From Megalopta genalis (taxonomy: Eukaryota > Arthropoda > Insecta > Hymenoptera > Halictidae): DNA of 64,000 nucleotides. Position 1 is the first letter of the stretch. Every line of letters starts with the position of its first letter. The stretch spans positions 40,704 to 104,703 of the forward strand of contig NW_027477045.1 in the NCBI RefSeq assembly GCF_051020955.1. Reading direction: 5' to 3'. The notes under the pieces are model-generated. The model was not told the origin of the DNA and ran no database searches. It saw nothing but the letters and a program-made list of their open reading frames with translations. The position numbers were made by a program, and so were the translations under genes. This document shows, in pieces, positions 13,963-27,011 of this stretch.

Positions 13963-15282
13963 TTAGCTTCAAATCCATGCGAAACACATGATTTAGCTGC
14001 AAATCAATGTGATGTAGAAGGCTTAGCTTCAAATCCATGCGACACATATGTTTTAGCTTCAAATACTTGCGATATATGTGATATAGCTTTAAATACTGTA
14101 GGAACAAACGAGGTAGCTTCAAATCCATGCGAGACACATGATTTAGCTTCAAATCAATTCGATGTAGAAGGTTTAGCTTCAAATCCATACGAAACACATG
14201 ATTTAGCTTCAAATCAATTCGAAGGACATGGCTTAGATTCAAATCAATGCGAAACAAATGATTTAGCTTCAAATGAATGCGAAGTAGAAGGCTTAGCTTC
14301 AAATCCATGCAAAACAAATGGTTTAGCTACAAATACTTGTGATATACATTATTAAGCTACAACTGCATGCGAAACGAACGAGTTGGCTTCAAATCCATGC
14401 GAAACACATGATTTAGCTGCAAATCAATGTGATGTAGAAGGCTTAGCTTCAAATCCATGCGAAACAAATGATTTAGCTTCAAATGAATGCGAAGTAGAAG
14501 GCTTAGCTTCAAATCCATGCAAAACAAATGGATTAGCTACAAATACTTGTGATATATATCATTTAGATACAACTGCATGTGAAACGAACGAGTTAGCTTC
14601 AAATCCATGCGATTCACATGATTTAGCTTCAAACCAATGCGATGTAGAAGGTTTAGCTTTAAATCCATGCGATACACAAGATTTAGCTTCAAATCAATGC
14701 GATGTAGTAGGTTCAGCTTCAAATCCATGCGACACATATGTTTTAGCTTCAAATACTTGCGATATAAGTGAAATAGCTTTAAATACTGTAGGAACAAACG
14801 AGGTAGCTTCAATTCCATGCGAGACACATGATTTAGCTTCAAATTAATTCTATGTAGAAGGTTTGGCTTCAAATCTATACGAAACACATGATTTAGCTTC
14901 AAATCAATTCGAAGGACAAGGCTTAGATTCAAATCCATGCGAAACAAATGATTTAGCTTCAAATGAATGCGAAGTAGAAGGCTTAGCTTCAAATCCATGC
15001 AAAACAAATGGTTTAGCTACAATTACTTGTGATATACATTATTAAGCTACAACTGCATGCGAAACGAACGAGTTGGCTTCAAATCCATGCGAAACACATG
15101 ATTTAGCTGCAAATCAATGTGATGTAGAAGGCTTAGCTTCAAATCCATGCGAAACAAATGATTTAGCTTCAAATGAATGCGAAGTAGAAGGCTTAGCTTC
15201 AAATCCATGCAAAACTTATGGTTTAGCTACATATACTTGTGATATATATCAATTAGCTACAACTGCATGTGAAACGAACGAG
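13963..15282 (+). repeat. Super-HOR copy 3 (partial)
   Basis: The 630- and 690-bp blocks restart with the same GATATATGTGAT-bearing first block, after which the order switches to the 1,650-bp repeat described next. It overlaps the start of that repeat. Confidence 0.7.
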
Positions 15283-17892
15283 TTAGCTTCAAATCCATGC
15301 GATTCACATGATTTAGCTTCAAACCAATGCGATGTAGAAGGTTTAGCTTCAAATCCATGCGATACACAAGATTTAGCTTCAAATCAATGCGATGTAGTAG
15401 GTTCAGCTTCAAATCCATGCGACACATATGTTTTAGCTTCAAATACTTGCGATATAAGTGATATAGCTTTAAATACTGTAGGAACAAACGAGGTAGCTTC
15501 AATTCCATGCGAGACACATGATTTAGCTTCAAATTAATTCTATGTAGAAGGTTTGGCTTCAAATCCATACGAAACACATGATTTAGCTTCAAATCAATTC
15601 GAAGGACAAGGCTTAGATTCAAATCCATGCGAAACAAATGATTTAGCTTCAAATGAATGCGAAGTAGAAGGCTTAGCTTCAAATCCATGCAAAACAAATG
15701 GTTTAGCTACAAATACTTGTGATATACATTATTAAGCTACAACTGCATGCGAAACGAACGAGTTAGCTTCAATTCCATGCGATTCACATGATTTAGCTTC
15801 AAACCAATGCGATGTAGAAGGTTTAGCTTCAAATCCATGCGATACACAAGACTTAGCTTCACATCAATGCGATGTAGTAGGTTCAGCTTCAAATCCATGC
15901 GACACATATGTTTTAGCTTCAAATACTTGCGATATAAGTGATATAGATTTAAATACTGTAGGAACAAACGAGGTAGCTTCAAATCCATGCGAGACACATG
16001 ATTTAGCTTCAAATCAATTCGATGTAGAAGGTTTAGCATCAAATCCATACGAAACACATGATTTAGCTTCAAATCAATTCGAAGGACAAGGCTTAGATTC
16101 AAATCCATGCGAAACAAATGATTTAGCTTCAAATGAATGCGAAGTAGAAGGCTTAGCTTCAAATCCATGCAAAACAAATGGTTTAGCTACAAATACTTGT
16201 GATATACATTATTAAGCTACAACTGCATGCGAAACGAACGAGTTAGCTTCAAATCCATGCGATTCACATGATTTAGCTTCAAACCAATGCGATGTAGAAG
16301 GTTTAGCTTTAAATCCATGCGATACACAAGATTTAGCTTCAAATCAATGCGATGTAGTAGGTTCAGCTTCAAATCCATGCGACACATATGTTTTAGCTTC
16401 AAATACTTGCGATATAAGTGAAATAGCTTTAAATACTGTAGGAACAAACGAGGTAGCTTCAATTCCATGCGAGACACATGATTTAGCTTCAAATTAATTC
16501 TATGTAGAAGGTTTGGCTTCAAATCTATACGAAACACATGATTTAGCTTCAAATCAATTCGAAGGACAAGGCTTAGATTCAAATCCATGCGAAACAAATG
16601 ATTTAGCTTCAAATGAATGCGAAGTAGAAGGCTTAGCTTCAAATCCATGCAAAACAAATGGTTTAGCTACAATTACTTGTGATATACATTATTAAGCTAC
16701 AACTGCATGCGAAACGAACGAGTTGGCTTCAAATCCATGCGAAACACATGATTTAGCTGCAAATCAATGTGATGTAGAAGGCTTAGCTTCAAATCCATGC
16801 GAAACAAATGATTTAGCTTCAAATGAATGCGAAGTAGAAGGCTTAGCTTCAAATCCATGCAAAACTTATGGTTTAGCTACATATACTTGTGATATATATC
16901 AATTAGCTACAACTGCATGTGAAACGAACGAGTTAGCTTCAAATCCATGCGATTCACATGATTTAGCTTCAAACCAATGCGATGTAGAAGGTTTAGCTTC
17001 AAATCCATGCGATACACAAGATTTAGCTTCAAATCAATGCGATGTAGTAGGTTCAGCTTCAAATCCATGCGACACATATGTTTTAGCTTCAAATACTTGC
17101 GATATAAGTGATATAGCTTTAAATACTGTAGGAACAAACGAGGTAGCTTCAATTCCATGCGAGACACATGATTTAGCTTCAAATTAATTCTATGTAGAAG
17201 GTTTGGCTTCAAATCCATACGAAACACATGATTTAGCTTCAAATCAATTCGAAGGACAAGGCTTAGATTCAAATCCATGCGAAACAAATGATTTAGCTTC
17301 AAATGAATGCGAAGTAGAAGGCTTAGCTTCAAATCCATGCAAAACAAATGGTTTAGCTACAAATACTTGTGATATACATTATTAAGCTACAACTGCATGC
17401 GAAACGAACGAGTTAGCTTCAATTCCATGCGATTCACATGATTTAGCTTCAAACCAATGCGATGTAGAAGGTTTAGCTTCAAATCCATGCGATACACAAG
17501 ACTTAGCTTCACATCAATGCGATGTAGTAGGTTCAGCTTCAAATCCATGCGACACATATGTTTTAGCTTCAAATACTTGCGATATAAGTGATATAGATTT
17601 AAATACTGTAGGAACAAACGAGGTAGCTTCAAATCCATGCGAGACACATGATTTAGCTTCAAATCAATTCGATGTAGAAGGTTTAGCATCAAATCCATAC
17701 GAAACACATGATTTAGCTTCAAATCAATTCGAAGGACAAGGCTTAGATTCAAATCCATGCGAAACAAATGATTTAGCTTCAAATGAATGCGAAGTAGAAG
17801 GCTTAGCTTCAAATCCATGCAAAACAAATGGTTTAGCTACAAATACTTGTGATATACATTATTAAGCTACAACTGCATGCGAAACGAACGAG
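14593..17892 (+). repeat. Two tandem copies of a 1,650-bp repeat
   Basis: Block order 690-480-480 is repeated: 14,593-16,242 and 16,243-17,892. Shared rare variants confirm the copy: GTGAAATAGC at 14,768 and 16,418 instead of GTGATATAGC, and ACAAGACTTAGC at about 15,846 and 17,496. Both pairs sit exactly 1,650 bp (55 monomers) apart. Confidence 0.85.
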
Positions 17893-18612
17893 TTAGCTTC
17901 AAATCCATGCGATTCACATGATTTAGCTTCAAACCAATGCGATGTAGAAGGTTTAGCTTTAAATCCATGCGATACACAAGATTTAGCTTCAAATCAATGC
18001 GATGTAGTAGGTTCAGCTTCAAATCCATGCGACACATATGTTTTAGCTTCAAATACTTGCGATATAAGTGATATAGCTTTAAATACTGTAGGAACAAACG
18101 AGGTAGCTTCAATTCCATGCGAGACACATGATTTAGCTTCAAATTAATTCTATGTAGAAGGTTTGGCTTCAAATCCATGCAAAACAAATGGTTTAGCTAC
18201 AAATACTTGTGATATACATTATGAAGCTACAACTGCATGCGAAACGAACGAGTTAGCTTCAAATCCATGCGATTCACATGATTTAGCTTCAAACCAATGC
18301 GATGTAGAAGGTTTAGCTTCAAATCCATGCGATACACAAGATTTAGCTTCCAATCAATGCGATGTAGTAGGTTCAGCTTCAAATCCATGCGACACATATG
18401 TTTTAGCTTCAAATACTTGCGATATAAGTGATATAGATTTAAATACTGTAGGAACAAACGAGGTAGCTTCAAATCCATGCGAGACACATGATTTAGCTTC
18501 AAATGAATGCGAAGTAGAAGGCTTAGCTTCAAATCCATGCAAAACAAATGGATTAGCTACAAATACTTGTGATATATATCATTTAGCTACAACTGCATGT
18601 GAAACGAACGAG
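17893..18612 (+). repeat. Two truncated 12-monomer (360-bp) HOR blocks
   Basis: Two successive blocks are only 360 bp long, each lacking four monomers from the 16-monomer unit, consistent with internal unequal exchange. At about 18,223 the usual block-end TAT-TAA reads TAT-GAA, so the plus-strand decapeptide frame runs through this boundary and gives a 234-codon open frame at 18,163-18,867. I regard that as a loss of the usual stop by point mutation, not a gene. Confidence 0.8.
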
Positions 18613-21600
18613 TTAGCTTCAAATCCATGCGATTCACATGATTTAGCTTCAAACCAATGCGATGTAGAAGGTTTAGCTTTAAATCCATGCGATACACAAG
18701 ATTTAGCTTCAAATCAATGCGATGTAGTAGGTTCAGCTTCAAATCCATGCGACACATATGTTTTAGCTTCAAATACTTGCGATATAAGTGATATAGCTTT
18801 AAATACTGTAGGAACAAACGAGGTAGCTTCAATTCCATGCGAGACACATGATTTAGCTTCAAATTAATTATATGTAGAAGGTTTGGCTTCAAATCTATAC
18901 GAAACACATGATTTAGCTTCAAATCAATTCGAAGGACAAGGCTTAGATTCAAATCCATGCGAAACAAATGATTTAGCTTCAAATGAATGCGAAGTAGAAG
19001 GCTTAGCTTCAAATCCATGCAAAACAAATGGATTAGCTACAAATACTTGTGATATATATCATTTAGCTACAACTGCATGTGAAACGAACGAGTTAGCTTC
19101 AAATCCATGCGATTCACATGATTTAGCTTCAAACCAATGCGATGTAGAAGGTTTAGCTTTAAATCCATGCGATACACAAGATTTAGCTTCAAATCAATGC
19201 GATGTAGTAGGTTCAGCTTCAAATCCATGCGACACATATGTTTTAGCTTCAAATACTTGCGATATAATTGATATAGCTTTAAATACTGTAGGAACAAACG
19301 AGGTAGCTTCAATTCCATGCGAGACACATGATTTAGCTTCAAATTAATTCTATGTAGAAGGTTTGGCTTCAAATCTATACGAAACACATGATTTAGCTTC
19401 AAATCAGTCGAAGGACAAGGCTTAGATTCAAATCCATGCGAAACAAATGATTTAGCTTCAAATGAATGCGAAGTAGAAGGCTTAGCTTCAAATCCATGCA
19501 AAACAAATGGTTTAGCTACAATTACTTGTGATATACATTATTAAGCTACAACTGCATGCGAAACGAACGAGTTGGCTTCAAATCCATGCGAAACACATGA
19601 TTTAGCTGCAAATCAATGTGATGTAGAAGGCTTAGCTTCAAATCCATGCGAAACAAATGATTTAGCTTCAAATGAATGCGAAGTAGAAGGCTTAGCTTCA
19701 AATCCATGCAAAACTTATGGTTTAGCTACAAATACTTGTGATATATATCATTTAGCTACAACTGCATGTGAAACGAACGAGTTAGCTTCAAATCCATGCG
19801 ATTCACATGATTTAGCTTCAAACCAATGCGATGTAGAAGGTTTAGCTTCAAATCCATGCGATACACAAGATTTAGCTTCAAATCAATGCGATGTAGTAGG
19901 TTCAGCTTCAAATCCATGCGACACATATGTTTTAGCTTCAAATACTTGCGATATAAGTGATATAGCTTTAAATACTGTAGGAACAAACGAGGTAGCTTCA
20001 ATTCCATGCGAGACACACGATTTAGCTTCAAATCAATTCGATGTAGAAGGTTTAGCTTCAAATCCATACGAAACACATGATTTAGCATCAAATCAATTCG
20101 AAGGACATGGCTTAGGTTCAAATCCATGCGAAACAAATGATTTAGCTTCAAATGAATGCGATGTAGAAGGCTTAGCTTCAAATCCATGCAAAACAAATGG
20201 TTTAGCTACAAATACTTGTGATATACATTATTAAGCTACAACTGCATGCTAAACGAACGAGTTGGCTTCAAATCCATGCGAAACACATGATTTAGCTGCA
20301 AATCAATGTCATGTAGAAGGCTTAGCTTCAAATCCATGCGAAACAAATGATTTAGCTTCAAATGAATGCGAAGTAGAAGGCTTAGCTTCAAATCCATGCA
20401 AAACAAATGGATTAGCTACAAATACTTGTGATATATATCATTTAGCTACAACTGCATGTGAATCGAACGAGTTAGCTTCAAATCCATGCGATTCACATGA
20501 TTTAGCTTAAAACCAATGCGATGTAGAAGGTTTAGCTTTAAATCCATGCGATACACAAGATTTAGCTTCAAATCAATGCGATGTAGTAGGTTCAGCTTCA
20601 AATCCATGCGACACATATGTTTTAGCTTCAAATACTTGCGATATAAGTGATATAGCTTTAAATACTGTAGGAACAAACGAGGTAGCTTCAATTCCATGCG
20701 AGACACATGATTTAGCTTCAAATTAATTATATGTAGAAGGTTTGGCTTCAAATCTATACGAAACGCATGATTTAGCTTCAAATCAATTCGAAGGACAAGG
20801 CTTAGATTCAAATCCATGCGAAACAAATGATTTAGCTTCAAATGAATGCGAAGTAGAAGGCTTAGCTTCAAATCCATGCAAAACAAATGGTTTAGCTACA
20901 AATACTTGTGATATACATTATTAAGCTACAACTGCATGCGAAACGAACGAGTTGGCTTCAAATCCATGCGAAACACATGATTTAGCTGCAAATCAATGTC
21001 ATGTAGAAGGCTTAGCTTCAAATCCATGCGAAACAAATGATTTAGCTTCAAATGAATGCGAAGTAGAAGGCTTAGCTTCAAATCCATGCAAAACAAATGG
21101 ATTAGCTACAAATACTTGTGATATATATCATTTAGCTACAACTGCATGTGAAACGAACGAGTTAGCTTCAAATCCATGCGATTCACATGATTTAGCTTCA
21201 AACCAATGCGATGTAGAAGGTTTAGCTTTAAATCCATGCGATACACAAGATTTAGCTTCAAATCAATGCGATGTAGTAGGTTCAGCTTCAAATCCATGCG
21301 ACACATATGTTTTAGCTTCAAATACTTGCGATATAATTGATATAGCTTTAAATACTGTAGGAACAAACGAGGTAGCTTCAATTCCATGCGAGACACATGA
21401 TTTAGCTTCAAATTAATTCTATGTAGAAGGTTTGGCTTCAAATCTATACGAAACACATGATTTAGCTTCAAATCAGTCGAAGGACAAGGCTTAGATTCAA
21501 ATCCATGCGAAACAAATGATTTAGCTTCAAATGAATGCGAAGTAGAAGGCTTAGCTTCAAATCCATGCAAAACAAATGGTTTAGCTACAATTACTTGTGA

Positions 21601-22540
21601 TATACATTATTAAGCTACAACTGCATGCGAAACGAACGAGTTGGCTTCAAATCCATGCGAAACACATGATTTAGCTGCAAATCAATGTGATGTAGAAGGC
21701 TTAGCTTCAAATCCATGCGAAACAAATGATTTAGCTTCAAATGAATGCGAAGTAGAAGGCTTAGCTTCAAATCCATGCAAAACTTATGGTTTAGCTACAA
21801 ATACTTGTGATATATATCATTTAGCTACAACTGCATGTGAAACGAACGAGTTAGCTTCAAATCCATGCGATTCACATGATTTAGCTTCAAACCAATGCGA
21901 TGTAGAAGGTTTAGCTTCAAATCCATGCGATACACAAGATTTAGCTTCAAATCAATGCGATGTAGTAGGTTCAGCTTCAAATCCATGCGACACATATGTT
22001 TTAGCTTCAAATACTTGCGATATAAGTGATATAGCTTTAAATACTGTAGGAACAAACGAGGTAGCTTCAATTCCATGCGAGACACACGATTTAGCTTCAA
22101 ATCAATTCGATGTAGAAGGTTTAGCTTCAAATCCATACGAAACACATGATTTAGCATCAAATCAATTCGAAGGACATGGCTTAGGTTCAAATCCATGCGA
22201 AACAAATGATTTAGCTTCAAATGAATGCGATGTAGAAGGCTTAGCTTCAAATCCATGCAAAACAAATGGTTTAGCTACAAATACTTGTGATATACATTAT
22301 TAAGCTACAACTGCATGCGAAACGAACGAGTTGGCTTCAAATCCATGCGAAACACATGATTTAGCTGCAAATCAATGTCATGTAGAAGGCTTAGCTTCAA
22401 ATCCATGCGAAACAAATGATTTAGCTTCAAATGAATGCGAAGTAGAAGGCTTAGCTTCAAATCCATGCAAAACAAATGGATTAGCTACAAATACTTGTGA
22501 TATATATCATTTAGCTACAACTGCATGTGAAACGAACGAG
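18613..22540 (+). repeat. Two tandem copies of a ~2.07-kb repeat
   Basis: Copy 1 spans about 18,613-20,471 and copy 2 about 20,472-22,540. From 19,067 on they lie 2,069 bp apart. They share two diagnostic changes: a one-base deletion in AATCAGTCGAAGG (about 19,402 and 21,471) and GATATAATTGAT (19,261 and 21,330). The earlier parts share AATTAATTATATG (about 18,863 and 20,722). Copy 2 is longer by one 210-bp heptamer. The last block, 22,541-23,230, continues the 690-bp series. Confidence 0.83.
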
Positions 22541-23230
22541 TTAGCTTCAAATCCATGCGATTCACATGATTTAGCTTCAAACCAATGCGATGTAGAAGGT
22601 TTAGCTTTAAATCCATGCGATACACAAGATTTAGCTTCAAATCAATGCGATGTAGTAGGTTCAGCTTCAAATCCATGCGACACATATGTTTTAGCTTCAA
22701 ATACTTGCGATATAAGTGATATAGCTTTAAATACTGTAGGAACAAACGAGGTAGCTTCAATTCCACGCGAGACACATGATTTAGCTTCAAATTAATTCTA
22801 TGTAGAAGGTTTGGCTTCAAATCTATACGAAACACATGATTTAGCTTCAAATCAATTCGAAGGACAAGGCTTAGATTCAAATCCATGCGAAACAAATGAT
22901 TTAGCTTCAAATGAATGCGAAGTAGAAGGCTTAGCTTCAAATCCATGCAAAACAAATGGTTTAGCTACAATTACTTGTGATATACATTATTAAGCTACAA
23001 CTGCATGCGAAACGAACGAGTTGGCTTCAAATCCATGCGAAACACATGATTTAGCTGCAAATCAATGTGATGTAGAAGGCTTAGCTTCAAATCCATGCGA
23101 AACAAATGATTTAGCTTCAAATGAATGCGATGTAGAAGGCTTAGCTTCAAATCCATGCAAAACAAATGGTTTAGCTACAAATACTTGTGATATACATTAT
23201 TAAGCTACAACTGCATGCGAAACGAACGAG

Positions 23231-24850
23231 TTAGCTTCAAATCCATGCGATTCACATGATTTAGCTTCAAACCAATGCGATGTAGAAGGTTTAGCTTCAA
23301 CTGCATGCGGAACAAACGAGTTAGCTTCAAATCGAAGCGAAACACATGATTTAGATGCAAATCAATGAGATGTAGAAGGTTTAGCTTCATATCCAAGCGA
23401 AACACATGATTTAGCTTCAGATACTTGCGATATAAATGATACAGCTCCAAATGCAGGCGAAACAAATGAGTAAGCTTCAAATCCAAGCGAAACACATGAT
23501 TTAGCTTCAAATCAATGCGATTTGGATTGTGTAGCTTCAAATCCATGCGTAACACATGATGTAGCTTCAAATCAATACCGTGTAGAATGTTTAGCTTCAA
23601 ATCCATGCGGAACAAATGATTTAGCTTCAAATATTTGCGATGTAAGTAATATAGATTCAACTGCAGGCGAAACAAACGAGATAGCTTCAAATCCATTCGA
23701 AACAAATGGTTTGGCTTCAAATACTTGTGATATTCATGATTTAACTTCGACTGCAGGTTAAACAAACGAGGTAGCATCAAATCCATGCGAAACACATTAT
23801 TTAGACCCAAATTCATGCGAAGCACATGGTTTAGCTTCATATTCTTGCGAAACAAATGGATTAGCTTCATATATTTGTGCTAAACTTGATTTATCTTCAA
23901 CTGCATACGAAACAAACGAGTTAGCTTCATATCCAAGGGAAACACATGATTTAGCTTCGAATCAGTGCGAAGTAGATGGCTAAGCTTCAAATACATGAGA
24001 AACGATTGATTAAGCTTCAGATACTTGCGATATAAGTGATATAGTTTCAAATGCAGGCTAAACAAACGAGTTAGCTTCAAATCCAAGCGAGACACATGAT
24101 TTAGCTTCAAATCAAAGCGTAGTAGAAGGCTTGGCTCCAAATCCATGCGAAACGAATGATTTAGCCTCAAATACTTGCCTTATAAATGATATAGCTTCAA
24201 CTGCAGGCGAAACAAACGAGTTACCTTCAAATCATTGCAAACCACATGATTAAGCTTCAAATCCATGCGAAATATATTATTTAGCTTCAGATCAATGCGA
24301 AGTAGAACACTTAGCTTCAAATCCATGCAGAGCAAATGGTTTTGCTTCACATACTTGTGATATATGCGATTTAGGTTCAACTGCATGCGAAACAAACTAG
24401 TTAACTTCAAATCCAAGCGAAACACTTGATTTGGCTTCAAATCTATGCGATGTAGATGGATTACCTTCAGATCCATGCAGAACAAATGGATTAGCTTCAA
24501 ATACTTGTGATATACATGATTTAGCTTCAGCTGCATGCGAAACAAACGAGTTACCTTCTAATCCAAGCGAAACATATTTTTTAGGTTCAAATCAATGCGA
24601 AGCAGAAGGGTTAGCTTCAACTGCATGCGGAACAAACGATTTAGCTTCTAATCCAAGCGAAACACATGATTTAGCTTCAGATACTTGCGATATAAATGAT
24701 ACAGCTCCAAATGCAGGCGAAACAAATGGGTAAGCTTCAATTCCATGCGAAACAAATGATTTAGCTTCAAATCAATGCGAAGTAGAAGGCATAGCTTCAA
24801 ATTCATGGGAAACAATTGGTTTAGGTACAAATACTTCTGATATACATTAT
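23231..24850 (+). repeat. Diverged monomer island (domain B)
   Basis: About 54 monomers keep exact 30-bp phase (1,620 bp, no net indel) but differ much more from one another than in domain A. Changes include CCAAGCGAAAC, TTCAGAT for TTCAAAT, TAAGCTTC and CTTGATTT. No repeated block order is evident, and the P-Q alternation is only partly kept. Such monomeric, unhomogenised stretches usually represent older sequence bordering an active HOR domain. Here the stretch lies between two different HOR domains. A minus-strand open frame of 221 codons (23,205-23,870) falls here and is treated as an effect of the 30-bp period. Confidence 0.85.
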
Positions 24851-25590
24851 TTAGCTACAACTGCATGCGAAACAAACGAGTTAGCTTCAAATCCATGCGA
24901 AACACATGATTTAGCTTCAAATCAATGCGATGTAGAAGGTTTAGCTTCAAATCCATGCGATACACATGATTTAGCTTCAAATAAATTCGAAGGACAAGGC
25001 TTAGACTCAAATCCAAGCGAAACAAATGATTTAGCTTCAAATGAATGCGAAGTAGAAGGCTTAGCTTCAAATCTATGCGAAACACATGATTAAGCTTCAA
25101 ATCAATGCGATGTAGACGGTTTTCTTCAAATCCATGCGATACACAAGATTTAGCTTCAAATCAATGCGATGTAGTAGGTTCAGCTTCAAATCCATGCGAT
25201 ATAAGTGATATAGCTTCAAATGCAGGAGGAACAAACGAGGTAGCTTCAATTCCATGCGAATCAAATGATTTAGCTTCAAATCAATGCGAAGTAGAAGGCG
25301 TAGCTTCAAATCCGTGCGAAACAAATGATTTAGCTTCAAATGAATGCGAAGTAGAATGCTTAGCTTCAAATCCATGCAAAACAAATGGTTTAGCTACAAA
25401 TACTTGTGATATACATTATTTAGCTACAACTGCATGCGAAACGAACGAGTTAGCTTCAAATCCATGAGATACACATGATTTAGCTGCAAATCAATGTGAT
25501 GTAGAAGGTTTAGCTTCAAATCCATGCGATACACATGATTAAGCTTCAAATCAATGCGATGTAGAAGTTTTAGGTTCAAATCCATACAAA

Positions 25591-26010
25591 ACACATGATT
25601 TAGCTTCAAATCAATGCGATGAAGAAGGTTTAGCTTACAATCCATGCAAAACACGTGATTTAACTTCCAATTAATGCGAAGTAGAAAGCTTAGCTTCAAA
25701 TCCATGCGAATCAAATGGTTTAGCTTCAAATACTTGTGATATACGTTATTTAGATTGAACTGCATGCGCAACGAACGAGTTAGCTTTAAATCCATGAGAT
25801 ACACATGATTTAGCTTCAAATCAATGCGATGTAGAAGGTTTAGCTTACAATCCATGCAAAACACGTGATTTAACTTCCAATTAATGCGAAGTAGAAAGCT
25901 TAGCTTCAAATCCATGCGAATCAAATGGTTTAGCTTCAAATACTTGTGATATACGTTATTTAGATTGAACTGCATGCGCAACGAACGAGTTAGCTTCAAA
26001 TGCATGAGAT
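25591..26010 (+). repeat. Tandem 210-bp duplication
   Basis: Bases 25,591-25,800 and 25,801-26,010 are near-identical heptamers carrying AGCTTACAATCC, ACACGTGATTTAACTTCC and ATACGTTATTTAGATTG. The same pair, again 210 bp apart, occurs near 33.7-34.1, 37.2-37.6 and 40.7-41.1 kb. In the second super-repeat copy (52.6-52.7 kb) only part of the first heptamer remains. Confidence 0.85.
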
Positions 26011-27011
26011 ACACATGATTTAGCTTCAAACCAATGCGATGTAGAAGGTTTAGCTTCAAATCCATGCTATACACAAGATTTAGCTTCAAATCAATGCGAT
26101 GTAGTAGGTTCAGTTTCAAATCCATGCGACACATATGATTTAGCTTCAAATACTTGCGATATAAGTGATATAGCTTCAAAAGCTGGAGGAACAAGCGATG
26201 TAGCTTCAATTCCATGCGAAACAAATGATTTAGCTTGAAATCAATGCGGAGTAGAAGGCTTAGCTTCAAATTCATGGGAAACAATTGGTTTAGCTACAAA
26301 TACTTGTGATATACATTATTTAGCTACAACTGCATGCGAAACAAACGAGTTAGCATCAAATCCATGCGAAACACATGATTAAGCTTCAAATCAATGCGAT
26401 GTAGATGGTTTTCTTCAAATCCAAGCGATACACAAGATTTAGCTTCAAATCAATGCGATGTAGTAGGTTCAGCTTCAAATCCATGCGATATAAGTGATAT
26501 AGCTTCAAATGCAGGAGGAACAAACGAGGTAGCTTCAATTCCATGCGAAACAAATGATTTAGCTTCAAATCAATGCGATGTAGAAGGTTTAGCTTCAAAT
26601 CAATAAGAGGTAGAAGGTTTAGCTTCAAATCAAAAGAATGTAGAAGGTTTAGCTACAAATCAATGCGATGTAGAAGGTTTAGCTTCAAATCCATACGAAA
26701 CACATGAGTTAGCTTCAAATCAATTCGAAGGACAAGGCTTAGTTTCAAATCCATGCGAAACAAATGATTTAGCTTCAAATCAATGCGAAGTAGAAGGCAT
26801 ATCTTCAAATCCATGCGAAACAAATGGTTTAGCTACAAATACTTGTGATATACATTATATAGCTACAACTGCATGCGAAACAAACGAGTTAGCTTCAAAT
26901 CCATGCGAAACACATGATTTTGCTTCGAATCAATGCGATGTAGAAGGTTTAGCTTCAAATCCATGCGATACACATGATTTAGCTTCAAATAAATTCGAAG
27001 GACAAGGCTTA

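Larger units (their letters stand above)
1..23230 (+). repeat. HOR domain A (420/480/630/690-bp blocks)
   Basis: Blocks are delimited by a recurring monomer pair, the TTAGCTACAAAT form followed by one carrying CTGCATGCGA or CTGCATGTGA and the tail AACGAACGAG. Spacing between successive block ends is 420, 480, 480, 690, 480, 480, 690 and so on. Later there are runs of 480 (8.3-10.7 and 12.0-13.9 kb), 630-bp blocks at 7.0, 10.7 and 13.9 kb, and a run of 689-690-bp blocks from 19.1 to 23.2 kb. All are multiples of 30 apart from three indel-bearing blocks. Copies differ by few substitutions, which indicates recent homogenisation by unequal exchange or a similar process. In most blocks the plus-strand decapeptide frame ends at TAT-TAA at the block boundary. 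No gene is supported here. Confidence 0.93.

Noticed and set aside
225..23204. About 40 minus-strand open frames of mostly 126-156 codons in domain A, looking like a gene family
   Set aside because: They tile the HOR blocks exactly, overlap plus-strand open frames, mostly start at TTG, and vary at amino-acid-changing positions. They are the HOR seen through one frame.
25424..26284. Longest minus-strand open frame, 286 codons of MDLKLNHVFR-type repeats
   Set aside because: It starts at TTG and stops at the TAG created by the block-end CTACAACTG; the same start-stop pattern recurs at nearly every HOR block. It is explained by a 30-bp period with one stop-free minus frame.
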